The notes under the pieces were generated by a model. The model was given only the letters and a program-made list of their open reading frames with translations, did no database searches and was not told the origin of the DNA. Shown here one piece after another: positions 36,349 through 49,427 of a stretch of DNA of 64,000 nt. The DNA comes from Setophaga petechia. Lineage: Eukaryota > Chordata > Aves > Passeriformes > Parulidae. Each line of letters begins with the position of its first letter. The first letter of the stretch is position 1. Made by a program: the position numbers and the translations under genes. The stretch covers positions 6,970,936 through 7,034,935 of the forward strand of contig JANCRA010000025.1 in assembly GCA_024362935.1 (NCBI GenBank), read 5' to 3'.

Positions 36349-39300
36349 GTCTTATCTGGGAAGGGCAGATAATCATGGCATATGAGAGAAGCTGCTTGTG
36401 AAAGAAACACTTTCCTCCCAGAATTTTGCCCTTGCCACTTTAATCACATCCAGCTACTAAGCAAAGAACCAGAATCCTGTATCTTCTTCACTGCTGTTGT
36501 GTTGCCACTTCCCTTGGGAAAAGAAGACACAAGGGATCCATAGAAACAAGTGCAAAACCCCCTGTACCATGAGCCAAACCTCAGTGTTGCACTAGTGAAG
36601 AAGAGCATTGCCTCTGGATGCCCTTGTCGTGACTAGGTGTGCAGGACTGGAGGGAAATGACCCATTTTTAACCCACCTCACTCTGAGCTGACTCTGTAAT
36701 GCCACAGCCACTCTTCAGGCAGAGTTCACAGCGAGTGTCAGAGCAGAGAGCCCGACCATTTCACTGAAGTGAAAAATCACAGCTCTGTGATGATGATGCC
36801 TTCAAGGCACATTTAGCTGAAAGAGCCAACACTGTGCTTCAGGAGGGGAGGAAAGGCCACGGAGGCAGAATGAAAGAGCAGTGAAGGCAAAAATTGCATT
36901 CATATCTAGTCCTACCTATTTGATGGGGATTTTTTTAACAATAACATCATAGAAGCAGACAAGCTCTGATTATATATGAGCATCTGCACATACACATCTA
37001 AAACATTTGCCAGCAAAAGTGCATTTCTCTCAATCCTGAAGCTTAAGAGTGGATTTGACCATCACAATGAAAGGGTGATAACACTGTCTGACCTCTGCCT
37101 GACTTGCTGCCCACCTCCTGGATGCTGACTGGCACTGACTGTCGAGAATAACTAAAAATAACCAGCTTGTGTCATATATTATAATAAGGGCAAAGAGAGA
37201 AAAAGAGGTGGCATATTTGAGGCTCTTGCTGTTCACCCTTCTGTCACCTTCCTCTTACAAATTTTCCCCTTGAGAACAGAGTTTGTTGTAGAAAGCACAA
37301 TTAGTATAGATTATGGGAGCTAAGAACTTATTAATGATTTCATACCAATGATAAACTGGTAATGAGTTTGAGGTCTGGAGGCAGAAGTGGGGAACTGAAG
37401 AGAAGAACCTGGCCCACAGAGAACCACATTTAAGGATAGCCTCAGGCTGCAACACAGAACAGACTTCAGTTTTGTAAGATGTACTCTGAATGAATCCAAA
37501 TGAGAAAACACCAGCATAAAGAGCACAAAAATATAAACCCCAAAGGTGCTAAATTTCCTCATATTTTTCAGGGTTTCATAGATTTTGATTCTACACGGTT
37601 TCTTTTTGTTGGTGGAGGATTTTTGCGAAAAGTCACTTTAGTAGTTGCTTACAATCTAAAGGCATAATTTAGATGTGTTTTGCTCCATCTCACTCTGATT
37701 GCACCTCACCAATCATGCACTTCTGGGGTCAGGTCACAGGCAATGCTCCATGTCCTGGCAGCCAAGACATATCCCCAGTAAAAGGTAAATCCCATTTCCC
37801 AAAATTACCTACTAAAATCCTAGGACAAACCCTAACAAATAAATCAGTATTGATTAAAAGACAAGAAAAGAAAAATGGACTGAAAATAAACATGGGTTTT
37901 AAACAAATAAGAGCAGATATTGAAGCTCGAGCACCTTGGCTGGTAATTATTGTTCACATGGGATTAGCACTCATGAGTTTCCCTAAGGTCCAAGTAACTA
38001 ATCCCAGCTCCAGTAGAGATCATTGGGTTTTTCAGTTTTGTTTAGTAGATCTCATCTCTGAACCAATGACCAGTCAGTGCCATCCTTTCTCTACTGCTTA
38101 AAAATGAGCAAAAAAGTTTAGGAGGAAGGAAAACAGGCAGTGATGCATCCACATGCAGGGAACAGGAGAAAATCAACAACAGAAGGTACAATCATGCAGG
38201 ACTACAGTGCAAGTGTGGATTCTAAGGAAAGGAGAAGTGCGACCACACCGTGGTTGGGAATACATCCACACTGCTGTTCTGTAATCCCAATGAGATCCCA
38301 ATGAGTACTGAAGGCACTCAACAATTGCCAGGCCCATTGTAACACTGAATGAATGGGAAGAAGTCTCTTAGGGGAAACTTTAACTATCTTTTTTTTTTAA
38401 CTGAAAACTGCTCAGGACATTAATTTAAAAAATCAAAGGAAACTAGTTAGAACAGGGGGCAACAAACTTACCTTTATTTGTTGTTTAATGTTCTTTATCA
38501 GTGACACATGTCATCACAATTTATGCCCTATTTGCTTACACACTCAGGCAGTGAGGACTTCCAGCAAAAATTTCTCCTCCTCCTTATGTCTTTACTTTAT
38601 CTGGAAGGCTGCTTCAGCTTTTGGACTCAAGTTTCAGAAAGCCTGGCACCCAGGGTATTTTTCCTTTCTCACTTAATCCTGGGCTAATGAATGAAGTCAC
38701 AAGGTACAAGTCAACGCATCTCCTAAGCTCTTGCTCCTGAGAGTCCAGATCAAATTGCAAGGATTCTGTAAAAACTGGCAACGCAGCTAATCCCAGCAAT
38801 GCCAAAACCCATCTTACTCCACACCACTTGAATAGACAAAAGCCCAAGTTATTTTTAACCAGCAAATTAGTACTGAAAAGAATGAGTCAGCACAAGAAGT
38901 TCTTAAGAACTCATCTAGAAACAAAAGCCAGGCAGAAAAGTCATGCATTTTAAAAATGTACAAGAGAAACAAAATAATGTTTTGACAAGTACAGAGAGCT
39001 GCTAGTCCAATATCCAAGCAGCCACTGGTGTATGATACCTGGGAAACAGAGATATTATATGCAGATGCTTTCCCTGGCATCCCCTACCAGCCCTGGCACT
39101 GGATCTTCAGGTGGCAGCAGCACTGATGGCCCAACCCTCCATGAAATGTGCCTCACTCTTCTTTACACCCAGGTAACACCTCTGGCTTCCAGAGCTGTCC
39201 TCTCAGCACGTGCTCACTCAATACCCTGCACAAAGGGGGACACAAAGGGCTTGGAAACACCACCAAGGCACAAATAAGGGGTCATTCTTTCAAAAACTTA

Positions 39301-40884
39301 TGTAAGACCCAGCACTGCCAGATCCCGATTTGATTAATTACTGCCCAAAGATTACCAAGGGCAGCTGAAAGTGCACCCTCTTTCATTTGCTATTTGAGGC
39401 CCCTTTTCTCAAAGAAAGAGCTGGGAATTTGAGTATTTTTAATAAGGCACTCTGTATTTATGCAACAGTCCCCTTGGTTATGCTCCATTATCCCACTTGG
39501 CCTTTTTTTGACCTCCCTAGTGTCCATTGTTTGACACTGCTATTCCCAGCAGAGCTAAATCCCTGAGCCTTGCCAAAGAAAACAGTGTCATGAATGTGTC
39601 AAATCCCAAATTTGTATCCAAAATCCTTGTTCGGCTCATTAACTGGAAACATTACCACTCAAAGATGCTTTTGGTGGCTTGCAAGTATATTTGAGGGTAA
39701 GAACAGCAGAACAACAAGCTGGTTACCCTAAGAAAACAGTGCCACAACAAAATGTATTTATCCTGAACTCTTGACCTTCCTATTCTATTACAGTTGGTGC
39801 TTATGAGGAGTATGAACTCGGAAACACAACCATCTCATGAGTGATTAAAGCAATTTAGGATCATAAACCACATTTTAGGAAACAAAAAGGTGAATCTCAC
39901 CATAGCCACCTTGAGTTTCACCTGAGTGTTTTGTCAGCCAAATTGTGAAGCAAGAACCCAGAGAAAGCATTTGGTGGTAACTAAGTCATAAGATGGAGCT
40001 GAATGACAGCTCTGTAATTAAATTTTTGTCTGATAACAGGAACACTCAGAAGCAGTCAACAGTGGTCTTGCTGCCTATACTCAAAGCTCTTTCTCTCACA
40101 GAGAGACAGCATCAGCCTATTAGTATACCCATTAATTTCACAGCATGAAGAGAGATTTGGTAGGATTACAAGTCACAGCTTGCTGTATATTTTTGTCTCC
40201 AAGGCAAAGAAAATTATTTTGTTTCTTTTCAGAAGTCCTGTGAACACAGAAAGTACATGCACAGAGCAGAGGAAAGCATTTAACAAGCTTTCAGACTAAG
40301 CTCCATCTGAAATTTTTCCTGAAAGCAGATGGAAACAATACATTTTTAGCAAAATTTTCAGCCTCTTAAGTCAAAAACATCACCTATTAACACTATCAGC
40401 AAAGAAGAGAGAAACATTTATGAGGGTGGCCTAGCAGAATCTCCCTATGGCAGGCTTTTTTAAACACAGGAGAGAGAAAATAAAAACACTTCTCAGTGGG
40501 CAAAATAACACATATTATAAGCCTGATTTAGAGCTGGTTCTAACCAGTTGACAGTAACTTCCAAAACAAAAGAATGTAAATATTGTCACCTCTACTGATT
40601 ATGTTGAAAATGCCCTAAACTGAGATGTGAGCACTCTCCTGACAGGAGGAACAGTCCTGCCATCTCTCTATCACACCCAGCTCCACTTTGTTTCTCAGAC
40701 ACCTGACACCCACCCCTCAGTCATGTCCATAGGCTGCTGTAGCAGCACCAGAGCTCACTCTGTCTCACTCCTACAGCTTCTTTTCAAAAAGCAGTGCTTG
40801 CATTAAGGTCCATTCGGATCAAAACACCATTAACAATGTCCATGTTTAATATTTCAGCATATTTTCTTAATTATCCTCCCTCTA

Positions 40885-41772
40885 AAAACTATAGAATTAT
40901 TCAGGTTAGAAAATACCTCTAAGATCATCAAGTCCAACCATTAACCCAGCATGGCCAGTGGACCATTAAACCACACCCACAAATAACACATCTATGTGTC
41001 TTTTAAATGCCACCAGGGTTGGTGACTCCACCACCTCCCTGGGCAGCCTGCTCCAATGCTTGACCACTCTTCTGCTGAAGAATTTTTTTCTAAACTCCCC
41101 TGGCCGTTTCCTCTTGTCCTGCTGCTTGTTACTTAGGAGAAGAGATCAATCCCCCCCTCACTATAACTTCCTTTCAGGAAGTTGCAAACAGTGATAAAGG
41201 TTCCTCTGAGCCTCCTTTTATCCACACTAAATACTCCCAGCTCCCTCAGGTGCTCCTCATAGGACTTGTGCTCCAGACCCTTTATCCACTGCCCTTCTCT
41301 GGACTTGCTCCAGCACCTCAATGTCCCTCTTGTCATGTCCTTCATGCCACAAAACTGGACTCAGGAATCGAGGTGTGGCCTCACAAGGGCTGAGTACCAG
41401 GGAATAAACACTGCCCTGCTCCTGCTGGCCACATTATTGCTGACACAGACCAGGTGCCATCGGCCTTCTTGCCCACTTGGACACAGCTGGCTCTTGTTCA
41501 GCTGTGTCAACCAGCACCCCCAGGTCCTTTTCCACCAGACAGCTTTCTCCCAAGTCTGTGGTGATGCATGGGGTTGTTGTGGCCCAAGTGCAGGATTTGC
41601 CCTGTTGAACCTCATTCTGTTGTCCTCAGCCCACCAACCCAGCCTGTCAAGGCCACTCTGCAGAGCCTTTCTCCCCTCCAACAGAGCAACATTTCTGCCC
41701 AGCTTGGTGCTGTCTGCAAACTGGCTGAGGGTGCACTTGATCCCCTCGTCCAGGCCACGATACAAGGCCCTT
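40885..41772 (-). mobile_element. CR1 LINE copy, 5' truncated (about 0.9 kb)
   Basis: Read on the minus strand, 41765-41361 encodes the C-terminal part of a CR1 reverse transcriptase: SQFADSTKLG (active-site region), LDRLGWWAEDNRMRFN and SALVRPHLDS. It is followed by the ORF2 tail (RRLRGTFITVCNFLKGSYSE) and the 3' region ending near 'cttagaggtattttctaacc' and 'attctatag'. The usual FADD active-site motif reads FADS, so a catalytic aspartate is lost, and the frame shifts downstream. It is the longest CR1 copy in the window and lies in the same orientation as BICD1. Confidence 0.93.
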
Positions 41773-42081
41773 CTGCAAGTGCCACCTTAATATTAGCAAG
41801 CAGATAAATATTTACAATGCAAGCTTTCTTTAACTGGTGTAGATGCCAAAGCAAACTTCCACTCTGGAATAGACTGAGTGGGATAAGGCTGTGGATGCAC
41901 GGGACTGGAGAGCACGGAACACCACCACAAGGGAGCAGATGAGATTGTGTAAGGATCTCATGCATGGTCAGAGTCAACACTGCAGTCACTTAAATCACTT
42001 CACTGTCTGCTGGGTAACCACCAGACCAGAGCACAATCATAGGCTCCCCATTCTTTGCATGAAGGAAATTAGACAACTACT

Positions 42082-42475
42082 TGTCACTATGATATTTTCT
42101 AAAAAAATCCCTTTGCCAGGATTTCTTCTCCTGGGAAGCTGAGAGGCCCCAGAAAATGAAAACAATAATTATCCAGTTGTTTGGGAATGTGGTCTGGAGA
42201 TCATTTACCAACAGGTGCATCTTTGATTGGTTCCATGTGAATTGTTTTTAATGAATGACCAATCACCATCAGCTGTGTCAGACTCTGAGGAGTCAGTCAC
42301 GAGCTTTCATTATCATTCTTGTTAAGCCTTCTGATGTATCCTTTCTCTTTCTTTAGTATAGCTTTAGTATATCACTTCTTTTAATATAATATCATAAAAT
42401 AATACATCTGCCTTCTGAGAACATGGAATCAAATTCTCATCTCTCCCCTCATCCTGGGGACCTCACAACATCACA
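42082..42475 (+). mobile_element. Solo LTR, group A, copy 2, with perfect 6-bp target duplication
   Basis: The element starts TGTCACTATG and ends ATCACA. It is flanked by ACTACT at 42076-42081 and again at 42476-42481. A 6-bp duplication with TG...CA ends is typical of ERVK-type integration. It shares the group A blocks (cctgggaagctgaga, aacaataattat, agtatagc, gccttctgagaacatgga). No internal ERV sequence is present, so it is a solo LTR. Confidence 0.88.
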
Positions 42476-42809
42476 ACTACTAGAAAAGCAAGCTAACAAA
42501 AGTGAAGCTCTGTCACTACAGTCAAGCTGTAAAGGTGCTTCCTGTAGTACATCATTCCTAGCAGTGATTCCTCCCCCAGACTTAGCTTTTGTGTCCTTTT
42601 TTCAAGGCAGAGTTGGTAAAGTCACCTGTGAAAAATGCATATTTTATGACTGGCTTTTCACAAATATTAAAATGAATATTATATGTGTTATGTTAGAAAG
42701 TTATGCTGTATTAATTCTCTTAAGTAGTTTGTTAAATACAGTTTTAGGTTATAACATAATGTTAAAATAGAAACTATGCTACGTAGGATACTTTTTTTAA
42801 AGAGAGGAC

Positions 42810-43248
42810 TTGCACCAAGACAGCAGCCACAGGACACCTAAATCTTTCAGAGAAAGAGAATTTATTGCTCCCTTATCAGAAGAAATGAACTTCCTCCTGC
42901 CTTGCTCAGCCATGAAGATGCTGTCAGAATTCAGAGGAAGAAGCTGACATTGATCAGACAGAATCCTGTGTTTGAATGGAATTTATGCATCATATATGAG
43001 ATATATGAATATGCAACAGGCTATTGCTTTTAAGGGTTAATCCTTGGTTAACACGTGTCCTTTTTCGGGCTTATTTTGCCCAGAAAAGGTACCTGGATGT
43101 CCGTAACTCTTTGTTTCTATTGTTTCACATTATCCTAATCCAAACTTCCAAATTATTATTACTCTAATTATATTCCTATTTTTATAACCATTTTATTATC
43201 ATAAAAGTTTAAAAATTTTAAAAAACCAAGTGATTGGTGTTTTTCACA
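42810..43248 (+). mobile_element. LTR, group E
   Basis: The 3' half is recognisable: 'gcaacaggctattgctttta', 'cttattttgcccagaaaagg', an AT-rich tract and a terminal 'accaagtgattggtg' before 'tttttcaca'. It resembles a passerine LTR. The 5' edge is a guess. Confidence 0.65.
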
Positions 43249-43953
43249 TCACCTCACTTGGTTGCCCAGAGCTCCCTCCCTCCAGGAGCTCAGCAGTCAG
43301 GCCACCTGCCATGGGACAGCCAGGCTGCAGGCCACGCTCTCTCTGAGGGATGGAGACAGCCTTTGCTGAGGGCTGACACCTCACACAGGAGAGGCTGGGC
43401 TTCTGCTCTCTGACCCAATTAATATTTAAGTATTTTTTATCCAACATTAATTGAAATAGGGACTATAACTTGTTCCCTATTCCCACCTGAGTGGTTGAGC
43501 CTTTAGGCTAGAGCCATTCTCATCAGCTGGCTCAGTCCCACTCTCCCTGGCCCACAAAACACCACCTCCCAACAATGTGGAGCAGCTTCATCTGCAGGAA
43601 CAAAGAGCCTGCCAACCAGCTGCTAGGGCACTTCCTTCAGAGAAAGAAGTGGATTCACAAGTCCTAGGACAGAGAATAAACTGGAGCCCCAAACCTCGCC
43701 ACAATCACAGAACCAGAGAGTGGAAGGACATCACTGGGTGAGGTGGCCAGCTGGGAAACCTCTCCTTGGAAGACCCCAGTAGCTCCTACAGCAGTGCCCA
43801 ACATGCAGCAACAGGGTACTGACAGACCTCAGGCCAAGCCAGACCTTTAGATGGACAGAAACTTTTAAAAAAGGTAGAAATTGAAACACATAATCTGTGC
43901 AAAAGCTTCCAGCAGTAGATGACAATTGAATGGACAAAGGGCCTAAGGACAAC

Positions 43954-44370
43954 TGTGGCATTCACATTCTCTGAAAAAGTTCCTTTGCCCAGGGTTTTTC
44001 TCCTGGGAAGCTGAAAGGCAGTGAGAGAGGCCTCAGAGAAAAAGGAAAACAATAATTATCTCATTTGTTTCTCCTCTATTTTGCTCATCTGGAATGTGTT
44101 TGGAGATTGTTTACCCACAGGTGATTGCCTGATTGAATTCTTGTGTGAATTGTTTTGACTCATTGGCCAATCAGGGCCAAGCTGTGTTGGGACTGTGGAA
44201 AGAGTCACCAGTTTTCATTATTAGCTTTTTAGTATTCTGTAAGTGTCCTTCCTGTATTCTTTAGTATAGTATTCTTTAATACAGTATAATAAAGTAATAA
44301 ATTAGCCTTCTGAGAACATGGAGTCAGATGCATCATTCTCTCCCCTCGTCAGTGGACCTGCACTTACTAT
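43954..44370 (+). mobile_element. LTR, group A, copy 3
   Basis: It starts TGTGGCATTCACATTCTCTG. It carries 'cctgggaagctgaaagg', 'gattgtttacccacagg', a CCAAT-type 'ggccaatcagggcc', tagtata repeats, 'cagtataataaagtaataaa' and 'gccttctgagaacatgg'. It is the best preserved of the group in sequence, though no clean target duplication is visible at the right edge. Confidence 0.82.
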
Positions 44371-46490
44371 AAACTACCTACATTATACAGATATGTACCC
44401 AAATCTAAACCCAAAGCAGCAAAACAAGAATCCAAAATTGGTGTGTCTTCCCTGGTTACACCATGACAGGGTTTTGACTACAGGTGTTCATATTTAAATG
44501 TTTTAGGTTTTACTCAAAATTGTAAAAGAGAAAAAACCCTAATTTTACAGATTGAAAAAATAAAATTTCTAAATAAGAAACAGCAAATTTTTATTTAAGC
44601 CATGTTTAGTATAGAAAGTCCAGTTCTTAATATATAACTTTAGATGATGTCCAGCTTGAAGACAATGATTGTAAATTTTTTTGTTTTCAAACATTAGCTC
44701 CCCTCAAAAAAATCCAAGCTACCATGCCCACACATTTTCTAATTAGGATGAAGTGCAAGATTTTTGTACTCCTGAAGCAAATAATTGTTTAGCTATTGAT
44801 TTCAAGGGCAGCAGGGCAGCACACTTCACCTTAGACATTTTTTCCCCTGCTTTCAGCACATAATACATCACAAATTTTTATTTTTCTCTCCCCCCCCACT
44901 CTTCATTGCCTTCTTTCCTGTTTTTGCCCTCCAGAAACCCAGGTGTGTGCTGTTTCCATGGCCCATTAATATTGCCATCACATAAACCCCCCTGTTCATC
45001 TGTTATCTCAAGGGCTGCAGGTACCCAGGTGCTGATTTCTTTGTGCAATCCCCACAGCTGCTGCAGTGGCTTTTTAGTAGAGAGCCTTGAATTTTTAACC
45101 CTTTTCTTCCTGGCTTTCTCCTTTTAATGGGAAGAAAGAGCTGATCCATACCTGCCGGCCCCTTCAGACACCAAGACCATTCACCCATCCACCCCAAACA
45201 ACTCATCAGCCTAGTCTTGTAGTACCTACAGATCTTGAACTGTACCATCACCCATCTCCATTTTCTACACTGTCACCTGCTTCAATCTTTGCCTCATTCT
45301 CTTTCCCCTCCAGTTGCCACCTGTTTTGAGTCAAGTGCCCAGCTCCAAGGTATTCAGCCTTCCCATGATGGAGGAGTACATACAGACTTCACCTCTACAC
45401 GGAGAATTCCTGTCTGTGGGCATGGAAAACTTCCTCCAGCTTCTGACCTGGGTCATCTGGCCTTTCATAACCACCTCTGACAGTTATCAGCTTCTCAAGG
45501 TGGCGATTACATCTCTCTACACCAATAAAATTCATATGGCTATCATGAGAACAGATTTTGTCTGCTGGTACAAATGAGAAAAAGTTACTCATCTCCCAAC
45601 TGCAAGTGAACAGTGCTTTTAAATAGGCAAAAAACAGACTCCAGAAAATTAGAAAAGGATAAAAATTGTGTTTTTAAAATACGTGTTTTTTTAAAGAAAA
45701 GTATTTTTTGAATATTTATAATAAATGAGGGCAATTTATACACTGTTAGAGAAGGTTGTATGATCTAATAACCATAATGATCTCTCCATACAGAGAGGCC
45801 AACCACCATAAAGGGTGTGATGCCTAACCTACAGATTTCGTAAATCTAGTCTCTGACTGCAAAACATTATCCCTCTGGTCTCAGTTTTAAAATCTGTATA
45901 GTTTTGGTTCAAGTTAAACAGCCTACATTCCCTATCTGAGGTCTTGGTGGGAGAAAAAAATCTACCAGCTTTTCAAAATGTCTATTTTATTTAGTTAGGT
46001 GATAGTTAATACGATTCCTATGCAGTACTCCAGGGACTTTTATTACATCAAAAATAAAGCTAGTGGCATTTTACTCCTTTAATCATTTTAACATGAAGTA
46101 GAAAGCTGTCTATGTTCAGAGATTCCTGGTTCATTAATGCCCATCAGGGTAAAGCATGTCATCAAGTTCTCAGAAAACCTCTTTTCCAAGATATGGGTAC
46201 TGAAATCAGCTTGTTTGGTTTTGGAGTCTGAGGTGCATAATTCTCCAGAGACCTGAGCCTGATACATTCCCTTTCATAGCAAGGGAGATCCAGGTCAAGC
46301 TGCCCTGCAGACATCAGCTGTGACTGCAGGGCAGATACTTGCTAAAAGGTATGAATTTTTCAACTCCAGAGCTATGGAATTCCCAGGATTGCTAAAAGCC
46401 ATCAGCATTCATGGGAGTGTATTTTGCTGGTGATAGTAAAAGGTTTTAAAATCATAAAATTCAGGGAATTAGAAAGAAGCTAGACTTAGT

Positions 46491-46898
46491 TGGGCCCTGG
46501 AAAAATGTTAAAAATAGACTCTGAAAATGTTAGCCTTTGTGTTTGCCAGATCATGTGAAATTGCCTGTGTAAGCAGTATATGATAAATGATATAATTGTT
46601 AGATGTGATGATTGTTTAGTAATTAAATGTAATTATTATTTAATCGTAAGAAGAATCATGAGATTCGTGAGAATCACGAGGGGGATCATGGGGAGCCTAT
46701 GTTTGAAGGAAATCTATGTATACAATAGAATAATATAAGTTTAATAATTAACATGAAAGTTATATAATGATAGAATATAAAAACATGTTCATCCCAAACC
46801 CATTTCGGAGTCAGATTTGGATTTGTACCCCTGACACCCAGAGCTCTTCAATAAAAGCACCTACATATAATCATTCCATGATTATGTGTTTCTGAACA
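46491..46898 (+). mobile_element. LTR, group F, with TATA box and polyadenylation signal
   Basis: An AT-rich LTR-like unit runs from tgggccctgg to tttctgaaca. It contains a TATA-like box (aatataaaaac, about 46776) and AATAAA at about 46850 followed by a short terminal segment. The spacing of the two signals is LTR-like. The edges lack a target duplication. Confidence 0.65.
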
Positions 46899-49121
46899 CT
46901 AACACTGGTTCAGAAAATGCTCATACACATTCATAGGACTATGAATTTCTGTGCAAATTCAGAGAGCACAATGAATTCATCAGATAACTCCCAGGACAGG
47001 CTGGAGAGTGGAGAAGCACTGAGTGTATTATTTAGCAGTGTGATACCAATAACAGAGATCATTTTTTGAAAACTCACCTATCAGTCTTCAGTATCCTAAG
47101 TGGATGAATGCATGGAGAAACGACCACACATTTGTGTCATCCATGCAAAAACACTATTCCCAGAACCACACAGCAGCTATTCAAATCTTTATATTAAGAC
47201 TGAAGGTGAAAGGAATTATTTTTTGCTTGCTTGTTTAGTTTATAAAGTATCTTATTACGACCTAAAAAACAGCCATAAAGCATGTTTTTCTTGAGGGTAA
47301 GAGGTAAAGGGCAGGGAGGGGAAAACACAGGATACAATCAGGTAACTTCTGTCCAGAATCTACCCATCTATCTTTGCATCACTCAGTACAGAGGCTCAGT
47401 ACATAAAAATGGTATTTTTTTCTTTCATTTTTTTCTCTAATTAGATTTCCAGATTTACTGCCTAAAGAGACAAATTGCTTCCTCATTGTAGCAATCCACC
47501 CACACAGCACCTAATTCTGGCTTTACCCCAAAACACACCAGACACTTCATACTTTTTTCCCTCACCTTTGTAGCTGTCAGGATTTGGAGTAAGTTTAGTC
47601 TGCTTTTTCCTGCTTGCAGGAGGCAGAACCAAACAGAGAAATTCATAAACACTTACAGAAGAAGGTCATGTCCTTTCAGCAGGCACTTGGATATCACAGC
47701 CACAGGACCAAGGGATATCAGGCTGAGCACAAGTGAGACTCCTTTGAGCACAAGGTGAAATACCAGCATAATTCAGCGTGAAAAAATCACAAAGAGACTG
47801 AAGTAGGTGCCAATCACCCCCATCTCTTCTTATTATTCAAGTAATTAACCATAATAGCGTGTGGTGTAATCAGCTGACTGCACTAATTCCATTTGTGCTT
47901 CATACATTGATTGTAGTGACACAAAATTAAAGTTCCACTTAGTCAAGGACTTGATACTTGGGGTACAACATCATCTTAGTACTAACAATCAGTTTATCAG
48001 CCTTATTTTTATTCAAGTAAATTCCTTTATTGCACTTTAATTAACTACTATGGCTTGATTCTATTTAGCATTAGAGCAGGAAACAATTGCAGCTGGCTTC
48101 ACATTAGGAGTTACTATTATCACCAAGGAAACAAGGACAATCAATATTCCAGGGAGGACAGGTACTGGAACTGCCTCCTGAACAAACTGCAGATCAATAA
48201 CCATGACAGAAAATGGAAGGGAGATTTGCATTTGAAGGAGTCCCAGAGGAAAAGAATGGATTACAAAGACAAATGTGCATTTTTTCTAACTTAGTTGTTC
48301 ATTTGTGTCTGAACCCCAACTCATCAGGACCTGTGAGCTAAACCAAACAGGTAGGGCTGTCAGCAGCTGGTTGTCTGCCACCAAGAAGATTTTAGGACAG
48401 GATTTTAGGACAAGTAGATCAAAAATAATTAAAAATATATTTGATTTTCTTTTGTTAACCACTGCAACAGCAATCACAAACACATATTTTAATTAGAATA
48501 TGTGAACTGCTGGCATGTGTGTACTTCTTCCTGAAACTTGATCTGTATTACGGGCAAGTGCAGTACAATAAAAATGTTCAGTGGAAGGAAAGGCTCAGTT
48601 CCAGGGATACCCTGTTCCAGGGCTTTCTGTAGGTTAAAAGGATAATATTCCATCCAGCTACAGAAAACATGGTAACTGTTAATATTAACGAATTGATGCA
48701 TTAAGTAATCACTTTCCAGATTCACATAGGAAATATCTCCTTCAGCAGCTGGACAGTGGGGAGAGTCCCTATGTCTAAGCATTCCCAAGGAATGCAGGGA
48801 AGACGTGGGCTCATTTCCAAATGCTGCCTTCCCTTGCATGTAGTTGTTCTGCTGCATTCCATAATTTCCAGATTCCAGAGGGAAAACAGGAAAGTTATTA
48901 AATAGTACTTAATTCTGCATCCAAATTATTCAATGTCTTATATGGTCAATAACTACATCTGGCTTCCTTACTGTTACCCATTTTCTAAACATGAGCATGC
49001 ATTTTAATTTTGCTTTACAGCAGAAGAAAACCAGCAAAAGCTTCATCTAATTCTAGGCAGTCTAGAATACCTGAGAAATTATGTAAATGCTGCGAATGAG
49101 AAGGGGCATCAATATCAGAAC

Positions 49122-49160
49122 ATTTTTACATAAATGCAGAAAATGCATTTATGTAAAAAT
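49122..49160. repeat. Perfect 17-bp inverted repeat with 5-base loop
   Basis: The arm 49122-49138 (atttttacataaatgca) and its exact reverse complement at 49144-49160 flank the loop gaaaa. It lies in intron 2, about 270 bases downstream of the exon 2 donor in transcript direction, and would form an AT-rich hairpin in the pre-mRNA. No TA or TTAA-type target duplication is obvious. Confidence 0.95.
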
Positions 49161-49427
49161 CAGTACTATAAAATACAATGCAAAATGCCAAGGATGCTAA
49201 GGCATTACAGCTTCTTGAATTGTGTTTTATTATATTTTTAAGGCAATGATGTTGTTTAAAACCAACAAAAGTTGTGTTTTTCACCTTTCTAAACTGTAGC
49301 CTTCTCAGGCCACGTGCTTTCTGGGAATATCACAGACTGGGAGGTGAGTATTTTCATTTCCTGCAATATTTTGTTTACTCAGAGCCACGTTATCCATGAT
49401 ACCCTAAAGAAATTCAGCCCCATTTAC

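Larger units (their letters stand above)
13063..49427 (-). other. BICD1: BICD1 intron 2 (36,365 bp)
   Basis: This large intron separates exons 2 and 3 and carries most of the mobile DNA in the window: four CR1 fragments, eight LTRs and several small duplications, listed separately. Stretches I examined without finding a nameable element include 15100-19840, 23600-29030, 29400-35890, 36350-40880, 44400-46490 and 46900-49100. No open frame here resembles a protein apart from CR1 remnants. Confidence 0.85.

Noticed and set aside
41266..41790. 174-codon plus-strand open frame
   Set aside because: It is the antisense reading of the CR1 copy at 40885-41772.
49122..49160. microRNA precursor at the perfect inverted repeat
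   Set aside because: The stem is only 17 bp with a 5-base loop, too short for a typical precursor; kept only as a structural repeat.
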